A DNA stretch of 64,000 bases from Theobroma cacao. Its lineage: Eukaryota; Streptophyta; Magnoliopsida; Malvales; Malvaceae. The stretch covers positions 4,068,714 to 4,132,713 of the forward strand of contig NC_030857.1 of NCBI RefSeq assembly GCF_000208745.1. Direction: 5' to 3'. The stretch's first letter is position 1, and each line of letters begins with the position of its first letter. Made by a program: the position numbers and the translations under genes. The notes under the pieces were generated by a model, which saw nothing but the letters and a program-made list of their open reading frames with translations, ran no database searches and was not told the DNA's origin. This document shows positions 39,291 to 51,424 of this stretch, piece by piece.

Positions 39291-41430
39291 GTGGGTTGTG
39301 AAATAGCCAATAGAGAGAAGGGTGGTCAGGTAACCAAAACTGGTTTGCTTTATTTTTACAGTCACAGGGCCTTAGATAGATTTGACGGGCAGGACACTGC
39401 CCATCCAGTCACTTCATACAGTACAGCCTTCTGTGCCACTCTGCAAACTCAAAGAGGATCCAATTTAAATCTAATGTTTTTTGTTTGCCCTGCCAACTTA
39501 AATACTGCTCCAATTTGGTTCACAGCTTTCATTTCAAAAACAAACAAAAAAAATTTTAATTCCTGCAATAGGACAAAACACACACACAAAAGAAAAAAGC
39601 TCATTGGGGAAGTAGAAGTAGTATTTTGGAACAACCCCTCATCCCTCAAATACTAATATATTTTTTCTAACTGTGACCATAAAAATGGTCACAGCCTATC
39701 ACCCACCGTGAATTTTGATAAAGAAAGGTGTATTGTGTGGGTCATCTGATGTGACCTCTGCTTTACTTGTGCTTTATTCATCTGACAGCAATGAACTTGG
39801 CTGTGATCCTCAACTGTGATGCTAGGGTGACAGGAAACCAAGGCTATCTGGCTGGAGCTAGAATGAATTCTTCTTTTCTTCCTCTTTTTTTTTTTTTCTG
39901 CCAGCAAAACGCAGGAAAATTGCCTTGTCTGCAAAGCAAAAAAAGAAAATCCTACAATACAATAAATGGAAAAAAAAAAGAGACGAAGCAAACGATGTGC
40001 TACTGCCTGCATATTGTCACTGCTTACTCTCTTTCTTTCTTTCTTTATATATTTTTTTTCTCCAGGGCTATTTTTTACAGCAAGTAATCTGCAGCAGCCT
40101 ATTTCAGCCCAAAAAAGACTGTAGCAGCCTCTTGACAATAGCCTTTTTCCTATTGGTACACAGATAGGTTAGGATTAAATAATGCTCAACAAACCTGAAA
40201 GACTAAAATTCACAACAGATGAAGGTACAAAGTTGGCCAGCCGCTGCTTATCCAAAGAACAAAAAAAATTGGCCCGCCGTAAGCGCGTGCGGACCACAGA
40301 TGTGTCTCAACTTGCCTAAAGTCCCATTCTCCGGCACTCCCTCGTAAGACTATGGTTCAAAGATTTATTTTTTAAAAAATCAAACCTTTTATAGATAGTA
40401 TTGTCAATATTAATAAATAATTTAAACAGAAACGGTTGACCATGCAAAGTTAAAACTGAATGAACATATGCGTAAATCATCCTTCTCGGATATGAATTTG
40501 TAATCAACATAAAAAGATTTATATATGTAAGCATTTACCATTATTGTTTCTGCCATTCCCCAGCTCTTGGAGGCGCGTGGAATGGAGGTTTTATGAAACC
40601 GCAAATGTTTAAAAAGAACAGAAACACCATTGGCTTTCTTTGTAGAAAATCGTTGTGTAGTCAACACCTGCTTCCAGACAAAAAGTGGGACGTGGGTCTG
40701 CAATGAACTTGAAATATTCCAGGAATGATGAGCAAAGGGCCCCAAAAAAATCAAAGCTTTTTTCGTTTTAAAAAACCTATTTTATTTCTTATTAAACTGT
40801 AATCTTTTTCCATTTAAATATGTCTTCTCTGTACACTGATACATGCATTTCCGTGTAGAGATGCTAGTTATTTTTTTTCTTTTCATTTTTCCTGGGAAAA
40901 AAAAAGAACCTTTTTTCTCATTGGTACCACTACCTGAATGTGCAAAAGCTAATGAACTATAGCAGTAGTATATTACAGACAACTTTAATTGGGTCGAACT
41001 CACAATAAATTTAATTAGTGCTCCTTAAAATTCCAAATAATGTCATAGTTGTCATCTGCATTACGCAAAATTAAACTATATTATCCGTGACTTTAGTGTT
41101 CTTTCTGGTGGCTTATGACTTCAGGAGCACAGGCAACATGATTAAAGACAGGGTTGCTGCCACTGGAAGCAGATTGCTAGTGGCATATTGTTTCTTGTAA
41201 GTTTTTCTTTTTCGGGGGTACTGATATTGCTTCTGTATTTTAATTAATGGGATACTCACTAACTCTTATTTTTATCTTCATTAATTCTTACTAAAACTTT
41301 TGGTGGTCAACTTTTCCTTTACCCCTTTCCTTTTGTTTTTTCTTGTAAGTGACGGAGGGCTTGCAAAAGGGAACCAAAGTAGCATTTTATTTCTTTCATT
41401 TATTTTTTCCTGGGTTTGTCATTTGCTGGG

Positions 41431-41472
41431 GTTCTTTTTTGTATGTGGATGGGTCTTTTTTGTATGTGGAGG
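41431..41472. repeat. Short tandem duplication, 2 x 21 bp
   Basis: Two adjacent near-identical copies centred on TCTTTTTTGTATGTGGA, differing at a few bases. Probably a simple slippage product. Confidence 0.8.
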
Positions 41473-43066
41473 GGTCTTGCATGGAGATGTGCATGAAGGT
41501 AATCAGGGAGACAGATTTTCAAATGTAAATGATTTGGTTTGAACCTTCAAAGGAAGACTGAGTTTGGGAGGGAAAGGGAAGTACTATGGAGAGAGTGTGT
41601 GCACAGAGGTGGGAAGGGGATTCTTTTGATTATATAGTAATCATGAGTGAATCCATCAACACCAGAGCAGAGAGAAAAAGCACTGAGCTTTTAAAAAAAA
41701 TAAAAATTCATGAATTAGTGCATGGACTTGGCAAAGAGCTCCCTGCCTGCCTGTCTCTAAATTCACTATCATTTCTTTCATTTTCACCAACCTTTTCAGT
41801 AAGAAGCAAATGTGGTAGGGTTGGTAGGTGCGGTTTCTTCTATTTTACTCATTTGCCACCATTGGATAGCTTCCCAGTCTCCACCTCACCATTCTTTATG
41901 GCTTACTAATTTACCTGCCCGATGCTTCAAGACTTAAGATAGTACAATGGAACTGGATCAATAGCCAGCAACATTACTATGATATCGATATGAACAATAT
42001 CAGTATACAGAAAAGAGGAAAAAGCAAAAAACAAGAGAAAAGGAAAAAGAAAAAGGGAATGCTAATAAACATAAGACAAGTTTCCTAATTCCCTGCATAA
42101 AAACAGCTGCTTAACACCTATAAGATTACTGTACATGGAAAGCGATTGTCCAGTTTGAAGTTTCCTGTCTTCCACCATTAATTGTCTACTTGATTTAATC
42201 TCAAGCTGCTAGTTAAAGATGAGTTTTTAACACTGGTTCATGGATCAGGATCCTTCCCATGAAGCTAATTACCTTGTTCAAGAATTAGTTTATGGAAAAT
42301 GGAAAAAGTCAAAAGCTATTTACAATCTTACAGTTATTCACTCCCATCAACAATATTTTGATAATCAAAGGGTAATGAAAAATTAACATAAAGTGTGGAA
42401 ATGAAAATAATGATAAGCGTATCTGGGACCCCAGTTACACATGAATTCCATTATTGTACAGTATAAACACATGCTAATCTTCCATTATCATAGGCTTAAT
42501 TTCAGTGGATGCTGAGATACTGTCAGAATACAAATAGAAATGAGGAGTCGTCACCAAAAAGCAAAGGATAGGAGGGAACATTTTTGTCCGATTGTTGAAT
42601 ATGTAGGCTTATATTTAGTCAGAGATGTGGACCTTACAAGCACAAGGAGAGAAAGCAAACTAGGCAAAATAAAAGAACAGACACCACTGTTTCAAAAGAC
42701 AAAAACAGTAGAAAACAGTTGCATTAGAAAACGCTTTCCTCCTCAGTGGGAGTCAGTCCATTTTTAATGAGCTCAGGGACATGGGACTCCATCCCAAGGT
42801 TGCTGTTACTGAATTTCAAACCAAGGAACAATTAAATGCGTTTTGGCTTTGGAGTATGAAAGACTCGAAAAAAAAAAAGAGCAGAAAATTACTTAAATAG
42901 TACTTACTAAGCAAGTGGTAATCATAACCAAATCATGCCGTTCTAATCTCATCAAACATCATTCCAGACTCAATCAGATCATTGTCAAAAAGAATCAAGT
43001 ATTTTCCATGCAGAAAAGAGACTTCAGCAAAATCTACGGCCAAATATTTTTCTAAAAACAATCAAT

Positions 43067-43086
43067 TATATATATATATATATATA
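43067..43086. repeat. (TA)10 microsatellite
   Basis: Ten uninterrupted TA units at the edge of an AT-rich block. Confidence 0.95.
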
Positions 43087-45809
43087 AATTCTAAAAATCT
43101 AAATAGTAAATAACATATATGTTCTTGATAATTTTATTGGCCGTAATGTACTTGTAACACCATGATTTATAAGCCACAACTATAATATTACAATTAACTT
43201 TGACAATTGAGTAACAATTGGTTAACAGAACAATCTATGTTTTTTATTATTCTATTTTGGTTACATTTAATTATAATTAATGGTAAATTCATTTGTAAAT
43301 CTCATCATTTCCTTATTAAATTTTAATGTATAATTCATTAATTTTTATATAGAGATTATACATTCCAGAATTTGAATTTATTAAATTTTAATATTTTGCA
43401 TGAAATATAATCATTAAATATTTATTTGAATAAAGATGGACTATCATGATCCACAAACTTGATCATCTCGATAATTATTAATATAACTTAAGCATGTAAA
43501 TTAGATTAATTTAAATTATTTATTTAAATATAAATTTGTTTGATAAAAAATATTTTTCATACTTGTTGTTATGATTAATTACATATATACAATGAATTCA
43601 TATGCCTAAGAGAAAAAAAAACGTTTCAAACATAGATTAAATGCTTCTCTTATTGGAACATATTGTACATAACACATGAATTAAATAGACTTTAATTTAG
43701 TATGATTATTAATTAATATAAGTAATCATGTATAAAATATATTTTACATTAAAATTTGTATTATAATATTATGTTTATTATTAAAAAATCATAATATTTA
43801 TGTGTAACAGACATTTAAGGAAAAGCAGCCTATAAAGAAACATACGGGATACAGGCTGCTTCCAGCTTTGGCTTGGTAGTTGGGTACATTTAGGCCGAAA
43901 TCTTTGTTCGGCAAACCCATTTCAAGTCAAACCAAAATCCCTACAGCGGGTGATTTGAGAATTATAGTATTTACTCCTGGTTTCCCTGAAATGGACAGCA
44001 AGTCGTAAGGTTATGCAATGCAATGCAATGCATGGTTTGATATTTGAACTTGACCTGAAACCCTGAGGTGTAGCTGAGGTTTTGGGAATTAAATGTGGGT
44101 GGGGAGTTATGAGAATCACGTGAGGAACCACAAAATCGAAACAAAATCTAAAGAAAGATTCAGAACAAGAGCCAATAGCCAACAAGCGGGGCCAACAGAG
44201 GAGAAGAAAGTGGATTATGAGATCACTGGGGAAGGGGGGGTGGGGGGATGGCTTACCCCATTTCACAAGGACAACAACAGCTGTGACTCTGTAATTCACT
44301 GTTTATCTAGCCGTTGAATACGCCCCTTTCTTCTTTGCGCTCTCTTTCTCTCTCACACACACATACAGACATATATCTTTCATGCTTTATTGCTCCTCAT
44401 CCTGGGCTTAATTAAGAGTCCCTTGCATGGCCAGACTTTGAAAGTCGTTTTTAAGCCCCCCGCCCCCCTACCTTCCACCCTTTTTCCTATTTGTCACTAC
44501 TGTTGTGCTCTTTTAAACAGTGATGACATATCAAAATCTAAGCCCATGTGTCATGTCAAAATCAGCTTGGATTCTCTCTCTGTCTCTCTCTCGTTTCCTC
44601 CAGAGGGCTTTTCTTCTTTCTTTCAATTAAGGGATAGCAGTGCAGAGACAGCTTGGCTTTGATGCACTACAACACTACCACTAGCCTCTTCTTTTGTCAA
44701 CCTAGCTAACCTAAGCAACAAAAGAAAAAGGATCTCATAATTTAAATACCGGGAGCAAAACCAATTAAACTAGGCACATACTAAGACATTCCTCTATACT
44801 CCTATTAATTCCCAAAAGAGTGAAAATAACTTTATACAGACTAGTGGTTGGAAGAATTCAAAGAAAAAAAAAACAAAAAACAAGTGAAGTCTGTGGGGCG
44901 TCCTTTTCAGCAGTAATTTCTGCCCCATGTCACAGCATCCCCACCCCAAAGATACCACATGTGCCTTTAATGTTTTCTGAATACTACATGGCTTTAAAAA
45001 TGCTATCCATTTTGCTTTACTCCTTGCTTGTTAATGCCTGAAAACTATGAAGGATGTTTCTTTTTTTGGTAATGTGGGTTTTTGAGAGCAAACATGTTTT
45101 CGACTCGCAAGGAATGTGAAGAAAAGGAAAGCGTTACGCCCATTTCATATTTGAAAACTTCTTCACGTGATGGTTAATAAGCAATTAAAGCTAAGCGCTC
45201 ATTCTTTTATCCCTTGGTAAACAGTTTTCCACTGTTCCTTTTCTTCCTTCTCCCCCAACTAATTATCCAGGTAAACAGCTGAGCCTTTTTGTTTTTTCCT
45301 TTGAGATGACCTAACAAAGTTTATCTTGGATTATTCTCCAATACTTACAATCCCTTCTGTTTACATAAAAATACACATTGGTCAAAAGAGAAATACTCCT
45401 TTTATTATAGTTAACAACAAAACAGAGGACGTACAAGTAAAGAAATCACTTTAGAATTTGGGAAATCAATTTTGAAGGTAAGAGTCTTACCACTATCAGA
45501 TAGGTACAATTTATAAAAAAACATATTGTTTTCATTCTTTCAAGATGTCAACAGTAACATAGTTTTTTTTTTAAATTAATTTTGATTTTAAACCAAAAAA
45601 AGTAATGGTCAAAAATAGTGTTATTGACTGGATGATAAATTTCTAGTGGACGGCAATTCGGCATGGCAAGTGCAGGGTCATAAGTCATAAGTCACAACAC
45701 CGAACCATGATGTGATAAGTCGATGGGTAAGGATCCATCAAGAACTGAAACTGAGACCCAAATCGGCCTGGGCCATCTTTTGCCTAGAGAGAAAGAGAAA
45801 AAAACATAA

Positions 45810-45833
45810 ATATATATATATATATATATATAT
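45810..45833. repeat. (AT)12 microsatellite
   Basis: About twelve uninterrupted AT units in intergenic DNA. Confidence 0.95.
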
Positions 45834-47816
45834 CAACGAAAAACCAGCGGTTTTGGTATTGTAAGCATAATGCTTTAAGGATGATGGGACACCTCGTGAA
45901 GCAGAAGCAACCAACAAGATGGTCCGTCGTGACGGCTATGGCCTTAGGGGGCTCTCACCAAAGAAATTCACACATCTACTGCCTTAGCCGATTAATTGAG
46001 CCGACCAAACCCCCAATCCCCATCGCTATGCCTACCTTAAAAGGCCTTGTCCAATCCTTCACTTGGCCAATACTTTGCATGAAAATATCTTTTCTTTTGC
46101 TACCATTAATACTATTACCTTGCGAGAAAAAAACACTAGTTTCTTCTGAAAGCCGAATGGTCAAAGTTTTACTAAATAAAGATTCTCATAGTCAATATTA
46201 GATATATTGCATACGCGACTTCTCTCTCCGTAGCAGGAGGAGGAATGGGTCCAGATCTTACCAAGTACAGATTCTATTTACTGTGTTATAGTCACTTCTC
46301 TTTTGTGAGCCTTCGTCTCTTTGCTTAACCTGAAAGAGCATCTACTATTAAACTTTACCCAGTATACAGTTAAATCATCGTTATTAAATTATTTTGTCTG
46401 GATGTAATTAGATATAGTGGGTTACATTTAGCTAGAGTTCAAAACCCTTTCTTAATCTCTTTCTTATAAAAGGATCTGAACCTTTGAAATTAAACAGGAT
46501 TGGTTTGAAGCAAAAGAGCTTTTCTTTTTTCCTTTTTTCAGCGTCAAAACATGATCTTGCTCGATAGTCAAAGGCAGTGGTACAAGCTTTAGCTCCTAAA
46601 AGAAACAGAATCCAACGGGGATCAATTAGCAAATAAAGTTGTGTTTGTTCAACAAAAGCTTATATCCCCCAATACACCATATTTCTTCCGACGTTGCACA
46701 AAGGCAGTAAAGAACATTACACTAAAGATACAGCCCTGCAACAACAGCCTTCAGGGCTTCAGCTTTTTAACCATCATGGCAGTAAATAACAATTAGGACA
46801 GAGAGTCAAGTGGTACTGCCAAACCCCCACAGTTTACTCTAAACAATTAAACCTTGGAGCACAGACTATTGATGAGGAGTTAATCAACAAGATATTCATC
46901 CTCTTCATGCATCTAGAAATACATGCAATCGAGTTAGGCCGATAAGCAGATTTAAGTGCTTATACTATAATATCATGCGCTCCTAATATAGCAATCAGAC
47001 AAACATTCCAGACAACTCTAACAGCTTCAGCATTACCAAACCATTTTACTATAGGGAGGAATTTACAGTGATCCAATTCGATTTTAAGTAGGTTATGAAA
47101 TCTGCTTTAGTTTTCTGCAATTGGTCCCAGAAGGCAATCACGATATGCAACTGGGGCCAATCAGAATCTTCTGTCGGAGAAGTAGAGGAACAAAACAGTA
47201 GGGTTAAAACTTCATAACTATGCATAGAGGAACATATGTATGCATATCACGATATGCAACTGGGCCAACTGCAGCTACATTGTACAACTAAAACAACTAA
47301 ACCAATGACCTTAAGCTTTTGCGCTTAGTGGTTCAAAGTTAAGCATAAAAAGGCTAATTGCTTGTAATCACACGTGGCTCTCTCTCTCTCAATTAACAAT
47401 ATATTATCTGTCACTCTCTTATGATAAACAATAATAATATTATTATCCTATTTGGTTATTTCTAATTGCTTGCTAACTGGGGGGTTGGAAAGATAGTCAT
47501 CCTGCTACATTCATCTTAAAAATTCGGAAATGATTCACAAAAATAAAAATGAAAATGCATGGTAGCAGTTCCAGAAAAAGTTTGCACACCCTCCTTTAGA
47601 GAAACTATCATTACACTTTTAATGCTAATTACCACAAATAAAATATTCACAGGAGTGTATCATCATGATACAACCTTGAAGTTTGGATATCAAAAACTAA
47701 CAAGAGATTTCACTAATCTGTTATAACTATAGCAGATTAGCCCAAGGTATACATAAACTTTGTGAAAATTGATGTCTCCAGGAAGCAACCTCATGGCAGA
47801 TGTTGCGTTATCAATG

Positions 47817-49886
47817 TTACCATCTTCGTATCAATGATGTAAGCAACTGCAACAGAAGTTATTAATTCTCTATTAACAATATGTTTTTCATTGTATGAGC
47901 AGAAGAGTAATACCAATTCAACCAAGCAACAGGTGGTAACTTTAATTTGTTGAGAAATTGCACTTAAGATCATATTAGAGGAGTATATCCTTGAAATTTA
48001 GACAAAGGGATTTGAAAACATTTCTTCTTTCAGTTCATAATGAAAAAGAAAGAGCAAAAAGGTGATGTTTTGTAGTTTGGCTTTGATTTTTTAAGTTCTT
48101 CCTTTTTTAGCATAAAAAAAAAGAAGAAATACCTTGCCTTGGTTCAAAATTTTCCCAAAACCCCAAATGAACCAAAGAATATCAAAGGGTTCCAATTCAT
48201 AAATATGCAGAACCTCTAGAATGAAGCACCTCCCATAATATAGAAGATCATTGCTAATTTCAAGATGATTTCTCAGTTTCAAAATCACAGTAGAAAACAA
48301 AATGTATTAAAATGAACTTGCGTACATAAGATGCAAAGCTTAAAATTATTTTATGAACATGGTGAATCACGAAAAGTTCTCATACCTCAAATAGTTCAAA
48401 CGGACTGCCACGTCTGTATACATCATTCTTCTTCTTATTTGTTTCATCGGGGAAAATGCTTATCACTAGTGCTCTCCACCCAATAAGCAACACAGAAGTG
48501 CTTCCCATTGTTACTAAGACAAAGGGATATGGTGGAATATGTCCTGATGTTGCAGCTCGTATAATCAGCCCCAACTGTCAAAATAGAAAACAGAACAGAA
48601 AATAATTTACCTAGACATGTTGTCACCTAGGTATGTCCAATGCAACTACAAATGAAAAAGAACAGGGGGTGAAAATGTAACTTAAAAGTCACTAAGTATA
48701 CCATAATCTGTGTATGCATTGACCAAGTCTCACATGTCTATAATGAAATATACAACATAAGTTAACTTTGAATGGAGATTACAAACAAAAGTTACGTTAG
48801 GATAGTTTGATGGTGGGCAAAGATGAGCAAGCCTGTTTAAGACAAAATGTTATACGAGGAGCACTAGAACATCAAGTGGAAAACAACACAACGAACATGT
48901 TGATTCTAATGTTTCTAAGCAAAATCATGAGGCAAGCAAGAGCACAATATTGACCTCTTAACAAAAAGAATCATTGAAGTTAATTATGTAGCCGCACCTA
49001 GCCCCTAGAGTAGAGGTACCAAGTTCAAATTCCCCTCTCCCAACTTCAACTTGAAAACAAGCCCAACAATCATTCTAATTGTTATGAATTTATGGTCATA
49101 TACTCATAAGAATAGTTTAAATTTGGAAAAAAGAAGAAAATTGGAAACTTACAGGAATTCCCAACGCCCAAGATTTGGCAGCAGCAATAACTGCTTGGGA
49201 TAGACCATTGGCTCCGCGACCATCCTCACCATAGCCACCAAGGAAGTATGCACTCAAAAACCATCCTGTCAATCCACATTCACTTTTACCCCCTTTTTTT
49301 TAAGTTAAATTAAGAAATCATTTTCTCAAATTACAGAAAAAGAAAGTACCAGCCATAAAAGGGTCAGCAGTACGTAAAGTATCCATTGCAAATATAGGGA
49401 GGCCATGATTGTATCTTCCAATTGCAGAAAATAAAAGCAAAGCTAATACATCGCCACCAGCTAGCAAAGCCACTCGACTGTTGCATAACAATTGAACCAG
49501 TTAAAAGAAAAAGATGAAAAAGTAAAACGTAAAAAAGAAAAAAGAAATTACCCCCATTTGATAAGATGAGAAGAGGAGCTGGGTTTTTCAAACTGGATAA
49601 CGCCTTCCAAAGGGACATCTTCTTGACCCACAAAAACGGTGTCGTTATTGTTGAAAGGAGGCGGCGGAGGGGTAGATTGTTTGGGAGCAGAGGCAGAGGC
49701 AGAGTCTAGGCCTCCCTCAGCCTTGGCGAAAGTGAGATGAAGGGGTTTTGGAGAATTTCTGGTCGGAATGAGTTTGGGTCTTCGACTAGTAGCGGAATTA
49801 GAATAGAGAGGTTGAATTGGAGCTGTAAATTTGAGGGAACATTTTCTAGCGGACAGAGCTCCGCTGGGAGAGCTTAGCAGAAGCAT
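47817..49886 (-). CDS. DUF3054 membrane protein, predicted chloroplast-targeted, 264 aa, 5 exons
   Basis: Minus-strand exons are 49552-49886, 49350-49477, 49153-49265, 48386-48574 and 47817-47846. Phases join (G112 and G155 are split codons), with stop TAA at 47817-47819. Residues 1-60 are rich in S, R, K and P with few acids, as in a plastid transit peptide; a proline run (STPPPPPFNNND) follows near 70-80. The DUF3054 domain starts at RVALLAGGDVLALLLFSAIG (113-132) and continues through FMAGWFLSAYFLGGYGEDGRG, KSWALGIPLGLIIRA and PYPFVLVTMGSTSVLLIGWR, giving about four hydrophobic segments. The last exon encodes only LLTSLIRRW, which matches the remembered C terminus of plant relatives and so confirms the small exon. 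DUF3054 is shared with bacteria, including cyanobacteria; its molecular role is unknown. The gene looks intact. Confidence 0.93.
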
Positions 49887-51424
49887 GTTTCTCTTCTTTC
49901 GTTTTGTGAGTTTTTTGTTCGGCTCAGGTCACGCTCAACTCTTGGCTTGCTTGCATTGCACCCCGCAAATTTTAATTTTAACAAATTATTAATGAAAATA
50001 ATGAATTCAAAGTAAAGATAGCGTTGATATTTTCTTACAACACTATTCTCGCGGACCTGAACAAAGATACGCAATTTCCTTTTTTCTGTTTTTCATTCCT
50101 TCTTTTCTACGGAATTTGATCATTTGAACAGAAATTGTTGAACGTGGTCCGTCCCTAGATTGGTCCATTCGAAATCATATGGTCCCAGTAACGAATTTGA
50201 TCATCTATAAGGCTGAAAAATCAAAATTTGATGATACAATTGGATTTAATAAAAAAAAGTAAAAAGATTGTACAATTAAGGGGTCACTTATTTTTTGACC
50301 ACTGCGAAACTATGATACGGTTGATGGTAGCTTAATGCACGTGCGAGGTAAATTTATAGTTTTAGAAATTGCTGGTATATGGTACTAAGCAACAAGGCCA
50401 CAACAGGAATGAGAGATGAGATTGCGATTTTATAAATTCTAAAAGGATTTTCATGTTTTACAAAAATAGCCATAGATGAGAATACCATTTCTTCCTATCA
50501 GAGGGAAATTCTCCTCAAAAACAAATCTCAACTTATTCTACAGGCAAACACTACATGAAATCGAAACATCATGGTAAAATCATAAAATGTAGTGTGTGCA
50601 TTATGTAAATGGCACACCAAAGAACTCTGAAGAAGAAAATAACAAATAATATGCTGGAATACCAACACATCTTTGGAAGAACAATCTTAAAGCAGCCTCT
50701 CACCATCAAAGGGTAAAAGCCTTCACCTAACCTTCCAGAGGCAATTCATCTCACAACATGACAAAAATATAGATCAGTTCCACGATCAGACTAATAATCT
50801 TCTTGAGCAATGGAATTCTTGGTTAACTTTAAAGAAGAAGAAAAAAAATTGTTTTCTTCTTATTAGGACTATTTCGATCACAAATGCTCCCAAGAATAGA
50901 AATCCAAAATAATCTGAAAGCAATTGATTGTTGCTTACCTTTCAGCTATATCTCATACAAGTGGGTCTGTGTGAGTGTGTGCAAGCATGTTTAGGCGTTT
51001 GGGAGGAGAATGAATAAATTAATAGAGCCATAGGAGCAAGAGAATCAATGGATATGTTGAGTTGGAAGTGAGGGAACAATCGGGAAATTGATGAAACCAA
51101 TGAGATAATAATAACATCAACGCCCAAAAAGGACCAAGAAAGCAATTGTTTGCATCCCAACATGCTTCTGTATTGCTTCATTATTAACATGGCCTAACAG
51201 AGAGGTGAAATGCACAAGAGAAGAATCCAAATGCAGTTATATTACAGAGTGCTGAATTCTGTACTGAGAAATCATAATACTTAAGAAGAAACATTAATGC
51301 AGCATATTTATGACCCAGAAGATTACATCTAAAAAGGACACTGAACAGTGATGGTTAAACTGCCTAAGCCAATCAGTTAAAGAATTTACTAACCCTTCAA
51401 AGCCCAAAGAGAGCCAAGTAATAA
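49887..51424. other. Intergenic region between two minus-strand genes
   Basis: Contains the promoter of the DUF3054 gene (next to 49887) and the 3' untranslated region of the RRM gene (ending somewhere below 51424). No coding frame or RNA gene was recognised. Confidence 0.5.

Larger units (their letters stand above)
39291..47816. other. Long gene-poor region upstream of AINTEGUMENTA
   Basis: About 8.5 kb with no supported gene. It includes a duplicated 21-bp unit at 41431-41472, TA microsatellites at 43067-43086 and 45810-45833, an extremely AT-rich block at about 43050-43800, and a short TGCAA-type repeat near 44014-44036. From 44300 to 44660 there are pyrimidine-rich, leader-like tracts but no coding frame. 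It may hold distal regulatory DNA for AINTEGUMENTA, which is inferred only from position. Confidence 0.5.

Noticed and set aside
44390..44662. 90-codon plus-strand frame after a CT-rich tract
   Set aside because: Low-complexity and no family resemblance; kept only as a possible non-coding transcript region.
46881..46912. Acceptor-like TTTCTAG followed by a short acidic frame (MHEEDEYLVD) on the minus strand, considered as the last DUF3054 exon
   Set aside because: The LLTSLIRRW exon at 47817-47846 fits phase and the remembered family C terminus much better.
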